Below are positions 21,900 to 33,740 of a stretch of 64,000 bases of DNA, one piece after another. Both the position numbers and the translations under genes were made by a program. The notes below the pieces were generated by a model that saw only the letters and a list, made by a program, of their open reading frames with translations, had not been told where the DNA came from and did not search any database. The stretch's first letter is position 1, and the number at the start of each line of letters is the position of its first letter. This DNA is from Canna indica (lineage: Eukaryota; Streptophyta; Magnoliopsida; Zingiberales; Cannaceae): positions 35,568,501 to 35,632,500 of the forward strand of contig CP136890.1 in NCBI GenBank assembly GCA_034359265.1, written 5' to 3'.

Positions 21900-23110
21900 A
21901 AATTGATTTTTTCGCTGCATTTTCCTTTCACATCCCAACAAGGCGACCGAACCGCCCCCTTTTTTAAAATCTTAAAGAAGAAATATAATTTCCATTGGGA
22001 TGAAAAATGTGAACAAGCTTTCGAGGAGATTAAACACTTCCTCACTAGCCTATCGATCATGGACAAACCAGAACAGGGAGAAACCCTTTTTCTCTAGCTA
22101 CTTCATAGTCATAGAAGATGCCCTTAGCTCGGTCCTGATCTGAGAACATAATAAAGATCTAAACTCGATCTATCTTGTCAACAAGGTCCTCCAAGGACCG
22201 AAAACCAGATACCAGAGGCTAGAGAAGCTAGCCTTCGCCCTGGTCATCTCATCCCGAAGATTGAGGCCATATTTCCAAAGTCACCATATCCAAGTACATA
22301 CCGAGCAGCGGATCAAATAGATACAGACTAAACCCGAACTCGCAGGACGAATGATATCCTGGTCAGTAGAAATCTCAAAGTTCAGCATCGAATACCAGCC
22401 CAGGGGTCCCATCAGAGCCCAGGCTCTAGCCGACTTCATTATCGAATTTACCAACCAGGAAGACATTACCAAATGGGTCGAAATTTGGACAATACTTGTG
22501 GATGGCGCCTCCAATGAAAAAGGGAGTGGGGCAGGCATCATCTTGGAGAATTGTTAGGGAACCGTCCTAGAGCAGTCCCTCCAATTCTAGTTTAAAGCCA
22601 ACAACAATCAAGCAGAATAAGAAGCTCTAATCGTCGGGCTTAAACTCGCCCAGGACAAGAAGGCCTGGAGCATAGTCGTGAAAAGCGACTCACAACTTGT
22701 CGCAGCACAAGTCAATGGCACCTGCCAAGCAAGGGACCCCTCCATCGAAAGGTATCTCTCACTGGTACATTCTTTAATCACCAACTTTAATAGTTGCGTG
22801 ATTCAGCACATACCCCATGAAGAAAACACCCGAGCCGGCATGCTATCCAAACTCGCTAGTACCAAAAATCATCAAAATAATAGGACGTTCATTCAGCAAG
22901 TCCTCGTACATCCGAGCATCCAACCAGTCGACACCTCGGCCAAAGTTCAAACAATAGAACAAAGCGCGAATCGAAGAGCCCTTTACATAAATTACCTCAA
23001 ACGATGCGAGATCCCGAAGCACACTTCCAATCCAGGTAAATTCAAAAGAATGGCAAGCTATTATACGATCCTTAATAACCAACTCTACAAAAGAGGATAT
23101 TCTCGACCAC
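21900..23110 (+). pseudogene. Tat element RT tail and tandem RNase H domains
   Basis: TAPFFKILKKKYNFHWDEKC and CEQAFEEIKHFLTS (about 21940-22055) are the RT-RNase H linker of Tat elements. RLRPYFQSHHIQVHTEQ follows at 22260-22310. After IEYQPRGPIRAQALADFIIEF comes the second RNase H, with LVDGASNEKGSGAGIIL (about 22495-22545) and KSDSQLVAAQVNG (22680). Its last motif reads TRAGMLSKLAS, where an Asp is expected in place of Gly. In-frame stops occur at about 22097, 22140 and 22556. The sequence is cut at 23110 by the copia insertion. Confidence 0.8.
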
Positions 23111-23115
23111 TCCTC

Positions 23116-24641
23116 TGTAGTCGAAATGGCAACACTAGAGGGGAGGGTGAATAGTGTGTTATCTGATTAATTAGCCTAAATTTGATTTTATTCGTTTCTC
23201 AAATCGTTTAGGCAAGTTGCAATTATGCGATTAAATGCGGAAGCAAGATAAAATAATTAAGCACAAATAAAGAATCAATGCAAACACACAAATTTATAGT
23301 GGTTCGGCCCCAATTCCTACTCCACTACCTAAGCACCCCACTTAGCATATCCAAACTAGGTTTACTAGATTAATTCTTGATTCCCTTACAATGAGGACTT
23401 TGACTCGAAGAGTCGCACTCTCGACCTAAGGCACTTCCACACCCGAAAATCTCCGTCTTCTTATCAAGAGCACTCTCCCACCTCAACCCTAAGGGATACC
23501 TCAACTAATCCTAGTAAAACAAGGTTTACACAAGTGGCTTTACACCTTCACAGCAAGGTAACCACTCACACAACAAGACCTAATAACTTAGGTCTTACTC
23601 AAACTCAAATTCAAATAAAACAATGTGCAAATAACAATTAAAATACAATCAAAAGAGCTTAAGAAATGAGAGAGGAACCACAGCTCTTTTCCAAGCCCTC
23701 AACGCCTTCAACTCGTCAAGAGGTAGAGCTCGTATTAAAACCCGAGTGGAGGAAGAAAGCTGGGCGCCTAAGAAAATGTTCACGGAAGAACAGAGTGCTG
23801 TTGATCGATCCTTTGAATGCTCAAATCTCCCTTTTAATTGCTCAATAAAATCTGTAAGAGTGCGAGAGAGGGTTAAAAGAGTTGTATGAGGTATATTTAT
23901 ACCTTCTCAAAGAAACGACAGCTCAACGGATAGAAAACTATCCATTGCAGACGCTCGATCGATTGGCCGGTCGACCGATCGATCGACCGCTCAAGCGACC
24001 GCTGCTCTGATGTCTCTGTGCGGTCGACCGATGGGTCTACCGCCAGATGCAAATCTTGCGTTCCCACAATTTGGTCGACCGCTCGGTCGATCGACGCAAG
24101 TTGTATTTTTGGCGATACGTAGTCCGGTCGACCGATCGGTAGACTGACGCGCCCTCTGCCAATATTTGGCTTCAATCGGTCAATCGCCCGGTCGACCGAA
24201 GTAGCTACTGTCGCTTTGTGGCATCCTTCGGTCGACCGATCGGTCGACCGAGATGGCTACTGCCATTTTTCTACCCCTATTCGGTCGACCGCCCGGTCGA
24301 CCGAACCTAGGCTGAAATTGTTTTTTCAGCCATTTTTCTTGCGCGCTTCATTTTCGGGTTCCAGCTTTCAACGTGCATCATCTTGGAGAGCTTTCCATGT
24401 GATCTTTGAGCTCGTCCAATACTTCTTTGGTGCATACATCGAACTTTGAGATGTTCTACGATGAACCCGAGCGCGACGATCAATGTCCTTCGGATGTTTT
24501 GATTTCTTCCGATTTTTTCGATCAAAGACATTGAATGCTAATCGATATGGAACCTGAAAGATTTCTCGACGAAATATTAGTTTCATGTTTGTTATCATCA
24601 AAACCGAGATTAAGGCCAAGGTTGAAAACCTAAAGCCAAGA
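23116..24641 (-). repeat. 3' LTR of the gag-only copia element
   Basis: Plus-strand start TGTAGTCGAAATGGCAAC. The other end reads AAAGCCAAGA where the sister LTR has AAAGCCAACA, so the terminal TG has mutated. On the minus strand a TATAAATATACC box is at about 23886-23899. A dense array of CGGTCGACCG palindromes fills 23940-24305, just upstream of the box. Length 1,526 bp. Confidence 0.9.
23940..24305. repeat. Array of GGTCGACC palindromes upstream of the LTR TATA box
   Basis: About ten GGTCGACC or near copies, often paired as CGGTCGACCGATCGGTCGA or CGGTCGACCGCCCGGTCGA, separated by 25-40 bp spacers. Each can form a hairpin. The position is U3, 40-400 bp upstream of the TATA box. The sister LTR has a thinned version (30115-30420) and the LTR at 9266 has a short one. 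Confidence 0.85.
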
Positions 24642-24656
24642 ATCTCTCCCTTTTTG
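24642..24656 (-). other. Polypurine tract
   Basis: On the minus strand AAAAAGGGAGAGAT abuts the 3' LTR. This is the expected plus-strand primer of the copia element. Confidence 0.85.
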
Positions 24657-27600
24657 ATGATGACAAACATCCTTAAGAAAATATATTCAATAAAGCATAG
24701 ATGATATTAACTAAGGGATTTCTTCCCCTATCAACATGCATATCTATGAAAATAAACTCCCCCTATCTATATGCATGGATTTCCTATATTTTCCTCCCCT
24801 TTACCTATAATTTTCTCCCCATTTACTTATAATTTTCTCCCTCTTTTGACATCAATCAAAAAGGGCAAGAAAGGTCAATCTAGTCAAAAGGATGAAAAAC
24901 AAATATTTTTTCATGAAGTTGAGACTCTAAAATTATTTTTTAAGAGACATGACAATCTCAACCAAAGGGATGAAAACAAATATTTGATATGAAACAAAAT
25001 CATACATGATAGAAAAGAGTGATAGATAGAATTCAAAACTAAATCATGTATGCACTCAAGTATGAATGTACTCATATCTTTTTCATGACATTTTTTATTT
25101 CATTCAAACTTTCAAAATACAAAGATATAGTCATGTAAAACATGTGTATCAAGTTTGAAGTGAAAAGAATGTCATTTGATCCAAATATGAACTTAGCACG
25201 TTTTTATTTGAAATAAGCATGAAAACATAAAAATGCTAAGTATCAAGTTTTGCTATCTACTCATATTTTAAGCATCTAGACATCAAACATGACAGAATAT
25301 AAGTCTATGAATCATGTTTGGGCTTAAAATAAAATTTCTAAGTCACTTTGTTGACTTAGGTTAAACTATACTTCAATATTTGAAATACCAATTGTTGGAT
25401 GAAAATTTTTGATACCAATTATTGAATGGTTATTTGAAATGCATGTATCAAGTTTGAACTCAACATGAATTTTCTAAGTTCATTTTTCATCCTATATTAT
25501 TTTCAATGAGAAAATGAATATTTCTAGTTATCATTCAAATTATCAAAATCATTCCTATGAATGATTTTACTCAAGCAATTGTGTGAATGATTTTAGACAA
25601 TGAAATAAAATAGTATACATTAGTTTTTATTTGAAGTTTTTGAAGGAAAAATCAAAGTATCGAAAAAATGAGTATTTCAAGTAAGTGATACTTTGTGTTT
25701 TCGAAATCCAAATTCAAAATTCCATTATAATTCAGATTCTTAATGAGATTTTTTGAAATTTTTACACAACAAACTAGATTTTTCAGTGAAAGAACAGTTT
25801 CAAGAATCATCTAAAATGATTTTTCTATATTTTTCTAGAAATAACTGAAAATGATACCAATTGATGTAAGAAATGGCATTTTTGTAATTTCCAGTTATTT
25901 TCAAAACGTGTTCAGTTTTCATTCAAACTTTTATGACGCTATATAATGGTCATGTAAAGAGTGTATGTCAAGTTTGAAATAAAAATTATATCCTTAAGTC
26001 AAGATATCAACCTAGCATGATTTCATTCAAAACTAAGCTAGTTATCATGAAACTTGCTAAGTTTCAATCTTATCATTTACTCATGATTTTTCAAACTTAA
26101 CCCTATGGACACCTAACATGAGTAAATCTAAACATGTTCCTCAAATATGGATTAAAAATGAGACCGTTAAGTCAACTTGTTGACTTGGGTCAACTTGGTT
26201 CAGAAGAGGTTTTCATGAATTGACCTCTTTGTCATTTTATCCATATCCATATGAATTTTTCACTCTAAGTGCATAGAAACATATCATACCTATTCCTAAA
26301 CATGTTTATGAAGTTTGGACTTAAAATCAAGTGTCCAAGTCGATTTGTTGACTTGGGTCAAACTTTTCCAAGTTAAGTCCTCTAATATGATCTAGTTATC
26401 ACATTTTTCATCTACACATGAATTTTCATAATTAAACACCTTGAATCATATCATGTGTGTATCTAAACATGTTCATTAGGTGTTTACTCAAAATGAGGTC
26501 TCTAATAAGAAATTTTAAACTAGTTCAATTTCATTCAATATTAATATCATGAAATTGCCTAGTTATCATGATTTTTCGTACTCACGAAAATTCAAACATT
26601 TATCATGCAAAATCAATCATGAGTATATAAAGACATCATTAAAGCATGAATATTCAAGTATTATATTAAGATTTTTGTAAAATCAAATTCATACCTCTTT
26701 CAATAGAATTTTGCCAAACTTGTCATTTACTTTTCATTTTTCTTCATGATAGCATAGCCTTCAATGTTTACCACTTTCTTAACTTGCAAGTAGGTTTCAT
26801 TAGTATCATAATGAAATCATATACCAACTAGCAAGCTAACATACTAAATAGCAAGGGTTCAATGCAAAGTTTCATTTAAAAACCTTAACCTATGCTAGAT
26901 AGTAGTGATTCATTTTAAGGAGTTATCATGATATCAAAATGAATCTAAGGGATCTTAAGATATGAAGCATTTGAGGAATAAGGTCCCTAAACATGTTTAA
27001 CTAGTTTGGACTTAAGGGGATGTCTCTAATAGTAAGTATCAACCTAGAGCAAGTTTCATTTAATGAAATTTGCCTAAGTGCTAAGATTCTACCTACTCAT
27101 GAAAACTCAAGGATTTAACATGCAATTCCAATCATGAGTATTTAGACATTATTTAAGCTTAAGCATTGAGGTATAACACTAAGATTTTGAATTTATCGAA
27201 GTTATACCTTATTCATGATGATTTAGCCAAACTTTTCATTTCTTAATTACCCATAACTTGCAAGTATACTTCATAAATAGAAAATGAACCAAATCTACAT
27301 ACAAGCTATCAAACTAAATAGCGGAGTGAAAAACCAAGTATCATTTTCCAAATTCAACTTCACTAAATAGCATGGATTCATTTTCATATAAATCATTTAT
27401 GATAACACAATGAATCAAGAGATCTCAAAGTATGAAATTTTGAAAAAATAAGATTTCTAACCATTCCTATTGGTTGAAAACCAAAAGGCCACAAGTAGCC
27501 TACGATTTAGAACCGCAAGGTCGCTCAGGCCCATTACAGGCCACTTAGGTCTCCTAAGAGACCGGAAAATCAAAATAAAAAAATCATTTCCAAAGAACTC

Positions 27601-27840
27601 TTTAACAAGAGTGGGGGAAACAACTCAAATTAAATATGTATCATAATTCCAACTTAAATAAAGCAAACCAAAGTAAGGAGATGATACCAAAATGTTTGAT
27701 GTCAATTTTACCTAAGGCATCTAGGTGAAGGCTTGAAGTTGCAACCATAAAAGGATTCTTCATTCAACTCTTTGGTCAACTTCAACACATCATCAATCTT
27801 TCACCCTTGTGTGGTAGCTCCCCCTACAATAGAAGATGTG
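24657..27840 (-). other. AT-rich noncoding internal region of the copia element
   Basis: Where copia elements carry pol, this one has 3.2 kb of AT-rich DNA without long ORFs. Loosely repeated sentences recur: GTTGACTTGGGTCAA and relatives at about 25353, 26180 and 26345, each near phrases such as AACATGTTTA and TTTGGACTTAAAAT. It looks like an old, diverged internal tandem repeat and not like decayed pol, since no RT or integrase motif can be found. Confidence 0.6.
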
Positions 27841-27849
27841 ATCTTTGGT

Positions 27850-28954
27850 ACCCAAATGGCTTTGGGTCCTTGGGGGTTAGATGGCCTAGGAATCCAAAAT
27901 ATCCTAGCTACACTTGAATTTTTCTTGAATGCACAATCATAAATAGCATGACCAAAAGTACCACAACAAAAGCAATGTCCATTAAATTTCTTTATGTTTT
28001 GTTATGGACATGAGATTTATTTTTAGAATGCTTGTCATGTGAAACATGATGAGTATGAGCATTCTTAGATGAAATATTTTTATTTTGAGCATGAGGTTTA
28101 AATGTGAAATGTCGAACATGAGAATGATGATGAATATTGGCATTCTTTACATAGGTATTTTTTACTCTAGTGTTCTTAGGAGATGAAGCATTTTTTAATT
28201 CATTTACTTTCTTATTCAAGAAAGTAATCTCACCTTTCAATTCATTCATGGATTTATGCAATGCATGTAATTGAGATTTTAACATGCAATTCTCATTTTC
28301 TAAATTGTTATTTTTAAGCTTTAAATCCTTAAGCTCAAGTTCTACATTATCATGGCATGAATCAAATGACCTAGATTTCAATTTTTTATTTTCTAGTTTG
28401 GATTCATGCATATGAGAATTAAGCATCTCATTTTTCTTTTTCAACCTTTTATTTTCCTTATCTTTTCTAACAAGCAAGACATACATTTTTTGGCATTTCT
28501 CAACTAGTTCTTCATATGGCATATTGAATGAACTAGAGGAGCTAGTACTATCATTATCATTATTATGACTAGAAGGGTAAGAGTGTACCTCATCATTGGT
28601 ACTCATGAGTTAAACTTTTGAGGTGGCTTCATAGTCATTGCAAGAGGATGCTTCATTTGAATGAGATGATGATGTAGAAGCTTTTGACCTCTCCTTTGCC
28701 TTGTTTTTCATGGTAGGGCAATTCTTCTTCACATGTCCTTTTTCCTTCCATGCATGACACACTACCTTCCTTTTTCGGCTCTTGAAGCTACTCCTTTGAC
28801 TAGAAGAGCTATGGGCATCAAAACCAAGATTAGTAGTAGGTGAGTGTCCATTGTCATCACCACCTTCATCAAAAGTGTCAATCTCTTCGGTTTTGGCATA
28901 ATCATATAAAACATTTAAAGTGGCGCATAAGTCATAAGCCGAAGAGCAATGCAT
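27850..28954 (-). pseudogene. Copia-type gag: capsid end, coiled coil, zinc knuckles
   Basis: Three blocks. 28610-28954 starts with HCSSAYDLCATLNVLYD (UBN2-type gag) and has a first knuckle CHAWKEKGHVKKNC whose second Cys is Trp. 27992-28606 is a 204-residue coiled coil with Leu/Asn heptads and a His/Lys/Asn-rich tail. 27850-27990, in another frame, has an intact knuckle CFCCGTFGHAIYDC followed by AIWVPK. More capsid sequence (ELDKKMFKYNGDAMN) lies upstream to about 29230. Stops at 28607 and 27992 separate the parts, so it is at least partly broken. Confidence 0.75.
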
Positions 28955-29263
28955 GACTTTATCTAGGATGCCATTTAGTAATGTGCAAAGAAATACAATT
29001 CATGGCATCTCCATTATACTTAAACATTTTCTTATCTAATTCACTCCAATCATGCATGTCAACTTTAGGTTCAATGAATTCCCAATGTAACATGTTAAAG
29101 ACACCAAGACCTTTAGTCTTTAAATAAGTGTACATCCTATATTTCCAAAGACCAAGTTCGAGTCATCGAACCTAGCTAGGGGGTGAAGACGCTACACACT
29201 ATGGTGCCATTTTTCGGATCAAGAGATGGTGTAGAGGACATGGTGAAATCTCAATCTACGACT

Positions 29264-29278
29264 AGCTCTGATATCAAT
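29264..29278 (-). other. Primer-binding site of the copia element
   Basis: Minus strand ATTGATATCAGAGCT, one base different from the initiator Met-tRNA complement, directly inside the 5' LTR. Confidence 0.85.
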
Positions 29279-30740
29279 TGTAGTCGAAATGGCAACACTA
29301 AAGGGGGGATGAATAGTATGTTATCTGGTTAATTAGCCTAAATCCGATTTTATTCGTTTCTCAAATCGTTTAGGCAAGTTGCAATTATGCGATTAAATAC
29401 GGAAGTAAGATAAAATAATTAAGCACAAATAAAGTATCAATGCAAACACATAAATTTATAGTGGTTCGACCCCAATGCCTACTCCACTACCTATGCACCC
29501 CGCTTAGGATTTCCAAACTAGGTTTACTAGATTAATTCTAGATTCCCTTACAATGAGGACTTTGACTCGAAGAGTCGCACTCTCGACCTAAGGCACTTCC
29601 ACACCCGGAAATCTTCGTCTTCTTATCAAAAGCACTCTTCCACCTCAACCCTAAGGGATACCTCAACTCATCCTAGTAAAACAAGGTTTACATAAGTGGC
29701 TTTACACCTTCACAGCAAGGTAACCACTCACACAACAAGACCTAACGACTTAGGTCTTACTCAAACTCAAATTCAAATAAAACAATGTGCAAATAACAAT
29801 TAAAATACAATCAAAAGACCTTAAGAAATGAGAGATGAACCACAGCTCTTTTCCAAGCCTTCAACGCCTTCAACTCGTCAAGAGGTAGAGCTCGTATTAA
29901 AACTCGAGTGGAGGAAGAAAGCTGGGCGCTTGAGAAAATGTTCACGGAAGAACAGAGCGCTGCTGATTGATCCTTTGAAGGCTCAAATCTCCCTTTTAAT
30001 TGCGCAATAAAATCTATAAGAGTGGGAGAGAGGGTTAAAAGAGTTATATGAGGTATATTTATACCTTCTCAAAGAAACGGTAGCTCAACAGATAGAAATC
30101 TATCTGTTGCAGACGCTCGGTCGATTGGCCAGTCGACCGACCGGTAAATCGCTCAAGCGACCACTGCCCTGATGTCTCTGTGCGGTCGATTGACGGGTCA
30201 ATCGCCAGACGCAAATCTTGCGTTCCTGCAATCTAGTCGACCGACGCAAGTTGCATTTTTGGCGATACGCAGTCCGGTCGACCGACACGTCCTCTGCCAA
30301 TATTTAGCTTCAATCGGTTGACCGAAGTAGCTACTGCCGCTTTGCGGCATCCTTCAGCCGACTGAGATGGCTACTGTCATTTTTCTACCCCTATTCGATC
30401 AACCGCCCGGTCGACCGAACCTAGGCTGAAATTGTTTTTTCAGCCATTTTTCTTGCGCGCTTCATTTCCGGGTTTCGGCTTTCAACATGCGTCATCTTGG
30501 AGAGCTTTCCATGTGATCTTTGAGCTCGTCCAATACGTCTTTGGTGCATACATCGAACTTTGAAATATTCCACGACGATCAATGTCCTTCCGATTTTTTG
30601 ATTTCTTCCGATTTTTCCGATCGAGAACATCGAACGCTAATCGATATGGAACCTGAAAGATTTCTCGACAAAATATTAGTTCCATGTTTGTTATCATCAA
30701 AATCAAGATTAAGGCCAAGGTTGAAAACCTAAAGCCAACA
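29279..30740 (-). repeat. 5' LTR of the gag-only copia element
   Basis: Plus strand starts TGTAGTCGAAATGGCAAC and ends AAAGCCAACA. It is similar to 23116-24641 along its whole length but 64 bp shorter. The loss is mainly in the GGTCGACC array (30115-30420), where whole palindrome units are missing and others have decayed. TATAAATATACC on the minus strand lies at about 30052-30065. Confidence 0.9.
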
Positions 30741-30778
30741 TCCTCAAGTGTGTCGCCCAACTTCGAGTAGCCACCATA

Positions 30779-31402
30779 ATGGCAGAAGTCCACGACGACA
30801 TATGTGGCAACCACATCGGACGAAGGTCCCTAGCTGCCAAAATCCTCCGGGCCAGCTACTTCTGGCCAAGCATGAAAGTAGACTGCAACCTCTATATAAA
30901 AAAATGTGACAAATGTCAAAGATTCTCCGAAGCCTCAAAACTACATCCCGAGCCGCTACACAACTGGTCATTCCATAAGTGGGACATCGCCCTCCTCGGC
31001 CATTCCCCAGCGCCGGGGCAAATTAAGATTTCAGTCATTGCAATCGACTACTTCACCAAATGGATAGAGGCTGAACCCTTATCCTCAATTGTGATTGATA
31101 AAGTTCAGAAGTTTGTTTGGAAAAACATTATTTGCAGGTATGGAATACCGCGTGAGCTCGTCAGCAACAATGGGACACAATTCACGGATCACCGATTTCG
31201 AGAGTTCTACTCATACCTTGGCATCCGACATCATTTTTCATCTGTCGAACACCCACAAAAAAATGGCCTAACTGAAGCAGCCAACAAGATCATCCTAACA
31301 GGATTAAAGAAGAAGCTCGACCGGGTCAAGGAATACTGGGTCAAAGAGTTACCCGAAGTACTCTGGAGTTACAACACAACTATCCAATCTTTCACCTCAT
31401 AG
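30779..31402 (+). pseudogene. Tat element integrase core
   Basis: Contains the zinc-binding N-terminal part ending CNLYIKKCDKCQRF, then the DDE core: DYFTKWIEAEP (first Asp), VSNNGTQFTD where the second catalytic Asp is Asn, and HPQKNGLTEAANK (Glu). The second catalytic residue is lost. The stop after SFTS (31400-31402) interrupts the continuing sequence PCWLVYGAEAMIPVEI. Catalysis would be impossible even if translated. Confidence 0.88.
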
Positions 31403-31790
31403 ACCCCTTGTTGGCTCGTCTATGGAGCAGAGGCCATGATTCCTGTCGAGATTGCAGAGCCCAGCCTCTGCAGAATTACCTTCAAGGAACAGGGCAATGC
31501 AAAAGTCTGACTCGCCGAGCTTGATCTTATAGAAGAAGAACGAGAGCTCGCCAAAATGAGAGGAGAAGGAATGAAACTTAATATTGCTCAATAAGACGAC
31601 AAACGTGTTAGTCCTAGAAATTTTGAACCACAAAGAAAACCAGCCGGAGAAGGTAAGCTCGCTCCAAATTGGGAAGGCCCCTACCGGATCACAAAGGTCC
31701 TCGTAAATAGCGCCTACAGAATCGTTGAACTCTCTGGGCGAGAACTCCTACGATCGTAGAACGCGGCATCTCTATGGACCTACTACAACT
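31403..31790 (+). pseudogene. Tat element pol C-terminal tail
   Basis: In phase with the integrase after its stop: CWLVYGAEAMIPVEIAEP, then LAPNWEGPYRITKVLVNSAY and NAASLWTYYN, the usual end of Tat polyproteins. At least two more stops are present. Confidence 0.75.
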
Positions 31791-33740
31791 AAGCCTCTAC
31801 CCTTAAATTACAACAAGTGTAGAGTACTCTTTTTCCTACTTGACGGTTTTTTCCCACTAGGTTTTTCCCATGAAAAGGTTTTAACAAGGCTCCACCCTGT
31901 GTAAGCCGAGCTTAACTCTCGGTGGGATACAATGTATCATATGACATTTCACGATAAAATTACTCTTTCTATTCTGCACATTTCTTTTTTGTCTAATACC
32001 ACTTGCAGTCATTGCATACTTTGCAGGAGGAATTTACATGGTCGCACAAGCGGTCCTTGACCCACGTGACGCATCATTCCTCCTCAGCCAATCATCCCTA
32101 TTGTCGGCACTGAAAAGCCTCCGTAAGCAATTTGGACTCGGTTTTCGCCAGCCTAAACTTGTCAGCCTTAGTGCCATACTCAACGACCAGAACTCGATTT
32201 TCACCAGTCTGGCTCACCGACCTCTATGCCTATTATGAGCTCCCACGCCCCCAACAACGCCAAGTGCGCTCCTCGCGTGCTCAATTTTCATCGAGACTGG
32301 TCCTCGATCCTAAATGCGGCCTCCAGCTCAGCCCAACATACTCTGAATGAGCAACACGACCCCAAGCGCGCTTCTCGTGAGCTCGATTTTCATCGAGTCT
32401 GGTCGTCGGCCCCCAGAGCCGCTACTTCAGGCCTCATAGCCCTTACTCAATTCCTCGCGCACAGTTTCACCTTACGCTCCTTAGCGAGCTTAGATTGAAC
32501 CCCCAGAAAGCGATTCTCAACCTCCAAAGCCATTACTTTATGACTCAGCACCTTACTCGCAATTACCAAACAGGTAACCTCAAATTTAAATATTATTTTT
32601 CTAACCATAACATGCAGTTAACAAAGCCTAGCAAATCGAGGAGCCGATCAAACTCGGCAAAAACACAGCAAGGATAAACACGAAAAAAATATCATTTATT
32701 CCACAAAGACCCACAAAGGGATATTTACATAATACAAATGACCTACTGGCAAAACAACTACTTGGAAAGCATCACATGAACATCATCGTCAACCAAGTTG
32801 CGCAAACAAGAACCCCGACTCAGGGTTCTACTACCAGGATATAATGTCATATGAAGACTTGGTCGAAAAAACTCCTGCAACTCGAGAGTTGAAGGGTAAG
32901 GGGGACAATAGTGAAAGCCCTAGCTTGGCAAAACTAGGACCATGGACAAAGTCCCAAGTGGCCAAAGAGTGCGACGCCTCCCTCGACGCCTGAACCACGG
33001 AGACAACTTCACCATAAACTCAATGGTATAGACCCACGGCCAGAACCCCGTCTCCTGCCTTCATCTTTAAGCCCGATGATACAGACCCACTACGAGCGGC
33101 GAACCAATCGCCAACAAAACTAAAGTAACCCCCGGAGGGATGGTGATCTTCAAAACCTCTCACTCCATGTTTGACAATACACACAACACACAAGGGGGCT
33201 ATTTATAGACCCAAAACAAAAATTGCCTCTCCGATGGGCAGTTCTTTCACGAGCGGAAACACGTCCCGTCATAGCTTGCGCTTGGATGCCTCGGGAACCG
33301 CCTACTAGATTTTTTTGCTTATGATTACTTTCCTATCAAATTAAGTACATCTGTCGTACAAGTGACAAGCATCCAAAAAAGCTCGCACAGATATCACATC
33401 CGGCTCGAATAGCGAAAAGTCGCATAAGAAGTCGTGCACCCTTCACGTGACCAGCCGAGGCTGATGGCCTATCTCACTTAGGGCTCGGCATGTAGTCCTC
33501 CAGACTTTGACCGAGCTCGGGGGTTGTGGACTGTACTAGAACTATCGAGCCCAATCGGATTAGACCCAACAGCGCCCCGCAACCCAACTCCAGCCAGACC
33601 AGACTCAATCGAGGGTTTCACCCCACTGTATTCCTGAACGTAATCGACTCGAGCCAGACCATACGGCTCCGCCCGAGGGCTCCATCCGATCATACAAGGA
33701 TATCAACGTCCTTCTTTGTTACAAGGGATACACTATTACA
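31791..33740. other. 3' noncoding part of the Tat element with an antisense coiled-coil relic
   Basis: After the pol tail come T-rich phrases (TTTTTCCCACTAGG, TTTTTCCCATG) common behind Tat pol. On the minus strand at about 32450-32545 an ALEVENR...SKLAKERK phrase gives a coiled-coil relic, and further antisense sequence extends to 32040 with stops. Minus-strand CTATAAATAG at 33199-33208 and AATAAA near 32700 could be antisense promoter and poly(A) signals. The LTR border is not resolved. Confidence 0.45.

Larger units (their letters stand above)
23116..30740 (-). mobile_element. Gag-only Ty1/copia-type element (non-autonomous, LARD-like), 7.6 kb
   Basis: Read on the minus strand: 5' LTR 30740-29279, Met-tRNA-like primer site, gag, a 3.2 kb AT-rich noncoding stretch, polypurine tract, 3' LTR 24641-23116, all between 5-bp target duplications. 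The 4.6 kb internal part has copia gag pieces but no protease, integrase, RT or RNase H, so transposition must have used enzymes of another element. This fits a large retrotransposon derivative that kept gag. The gag style (UBN2-type, coiled coil, CCHC knuckle followed by IWVPK) points to the SIRE/Maximus side of copia. Confidence 0.85.
23111..30745. other. 5-bp target-site duplication (TCCTC) around the copia element
   Basis: TCCTC at 23111-23115 and again at 30741-30745, directly outside the two LTR ends. This proves a single insertion event into the Tat element. Confidence 0.95.
21900..33740 (+). mobile_element. Tat-lineage Ty3/gypsy retrotransposon remnant, split by a copia insertion
   Basis: Pieces in the order RT C-terminus/RNase H (about 21900-22330), a second plant-type RNase H (22350-22900), then a 7.6 kb interruption, then integrase (30779-31402), the pol tail (to about 31790) and a noncoding 3' part. 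The double RNase H is the hallmark of Tat elements. Many stops are present. The possible 3' boundary is CACTATTACA at 33740, which looks like an LTR end, but no partner LTR is in the window. The gag, protease and most of the RT are missing on the left. Confidence 0.75.

Noticed and set aside
23666..23848. 60-residue open frame conserved at 29828-30010
   Set aside because: The two occurrences are the same place in the two LTRs of one element, so similarity comes from LTR duplication and not from protein selection.
23940..24305. CRISPR-like spaced palindromes
   Set aside because: Units vary in sequence and spacing, lie in the U3 of a plant retrotransposon and are shared by sister LTRs; a CRISPR array is not plausible in a plant nuclear genome.
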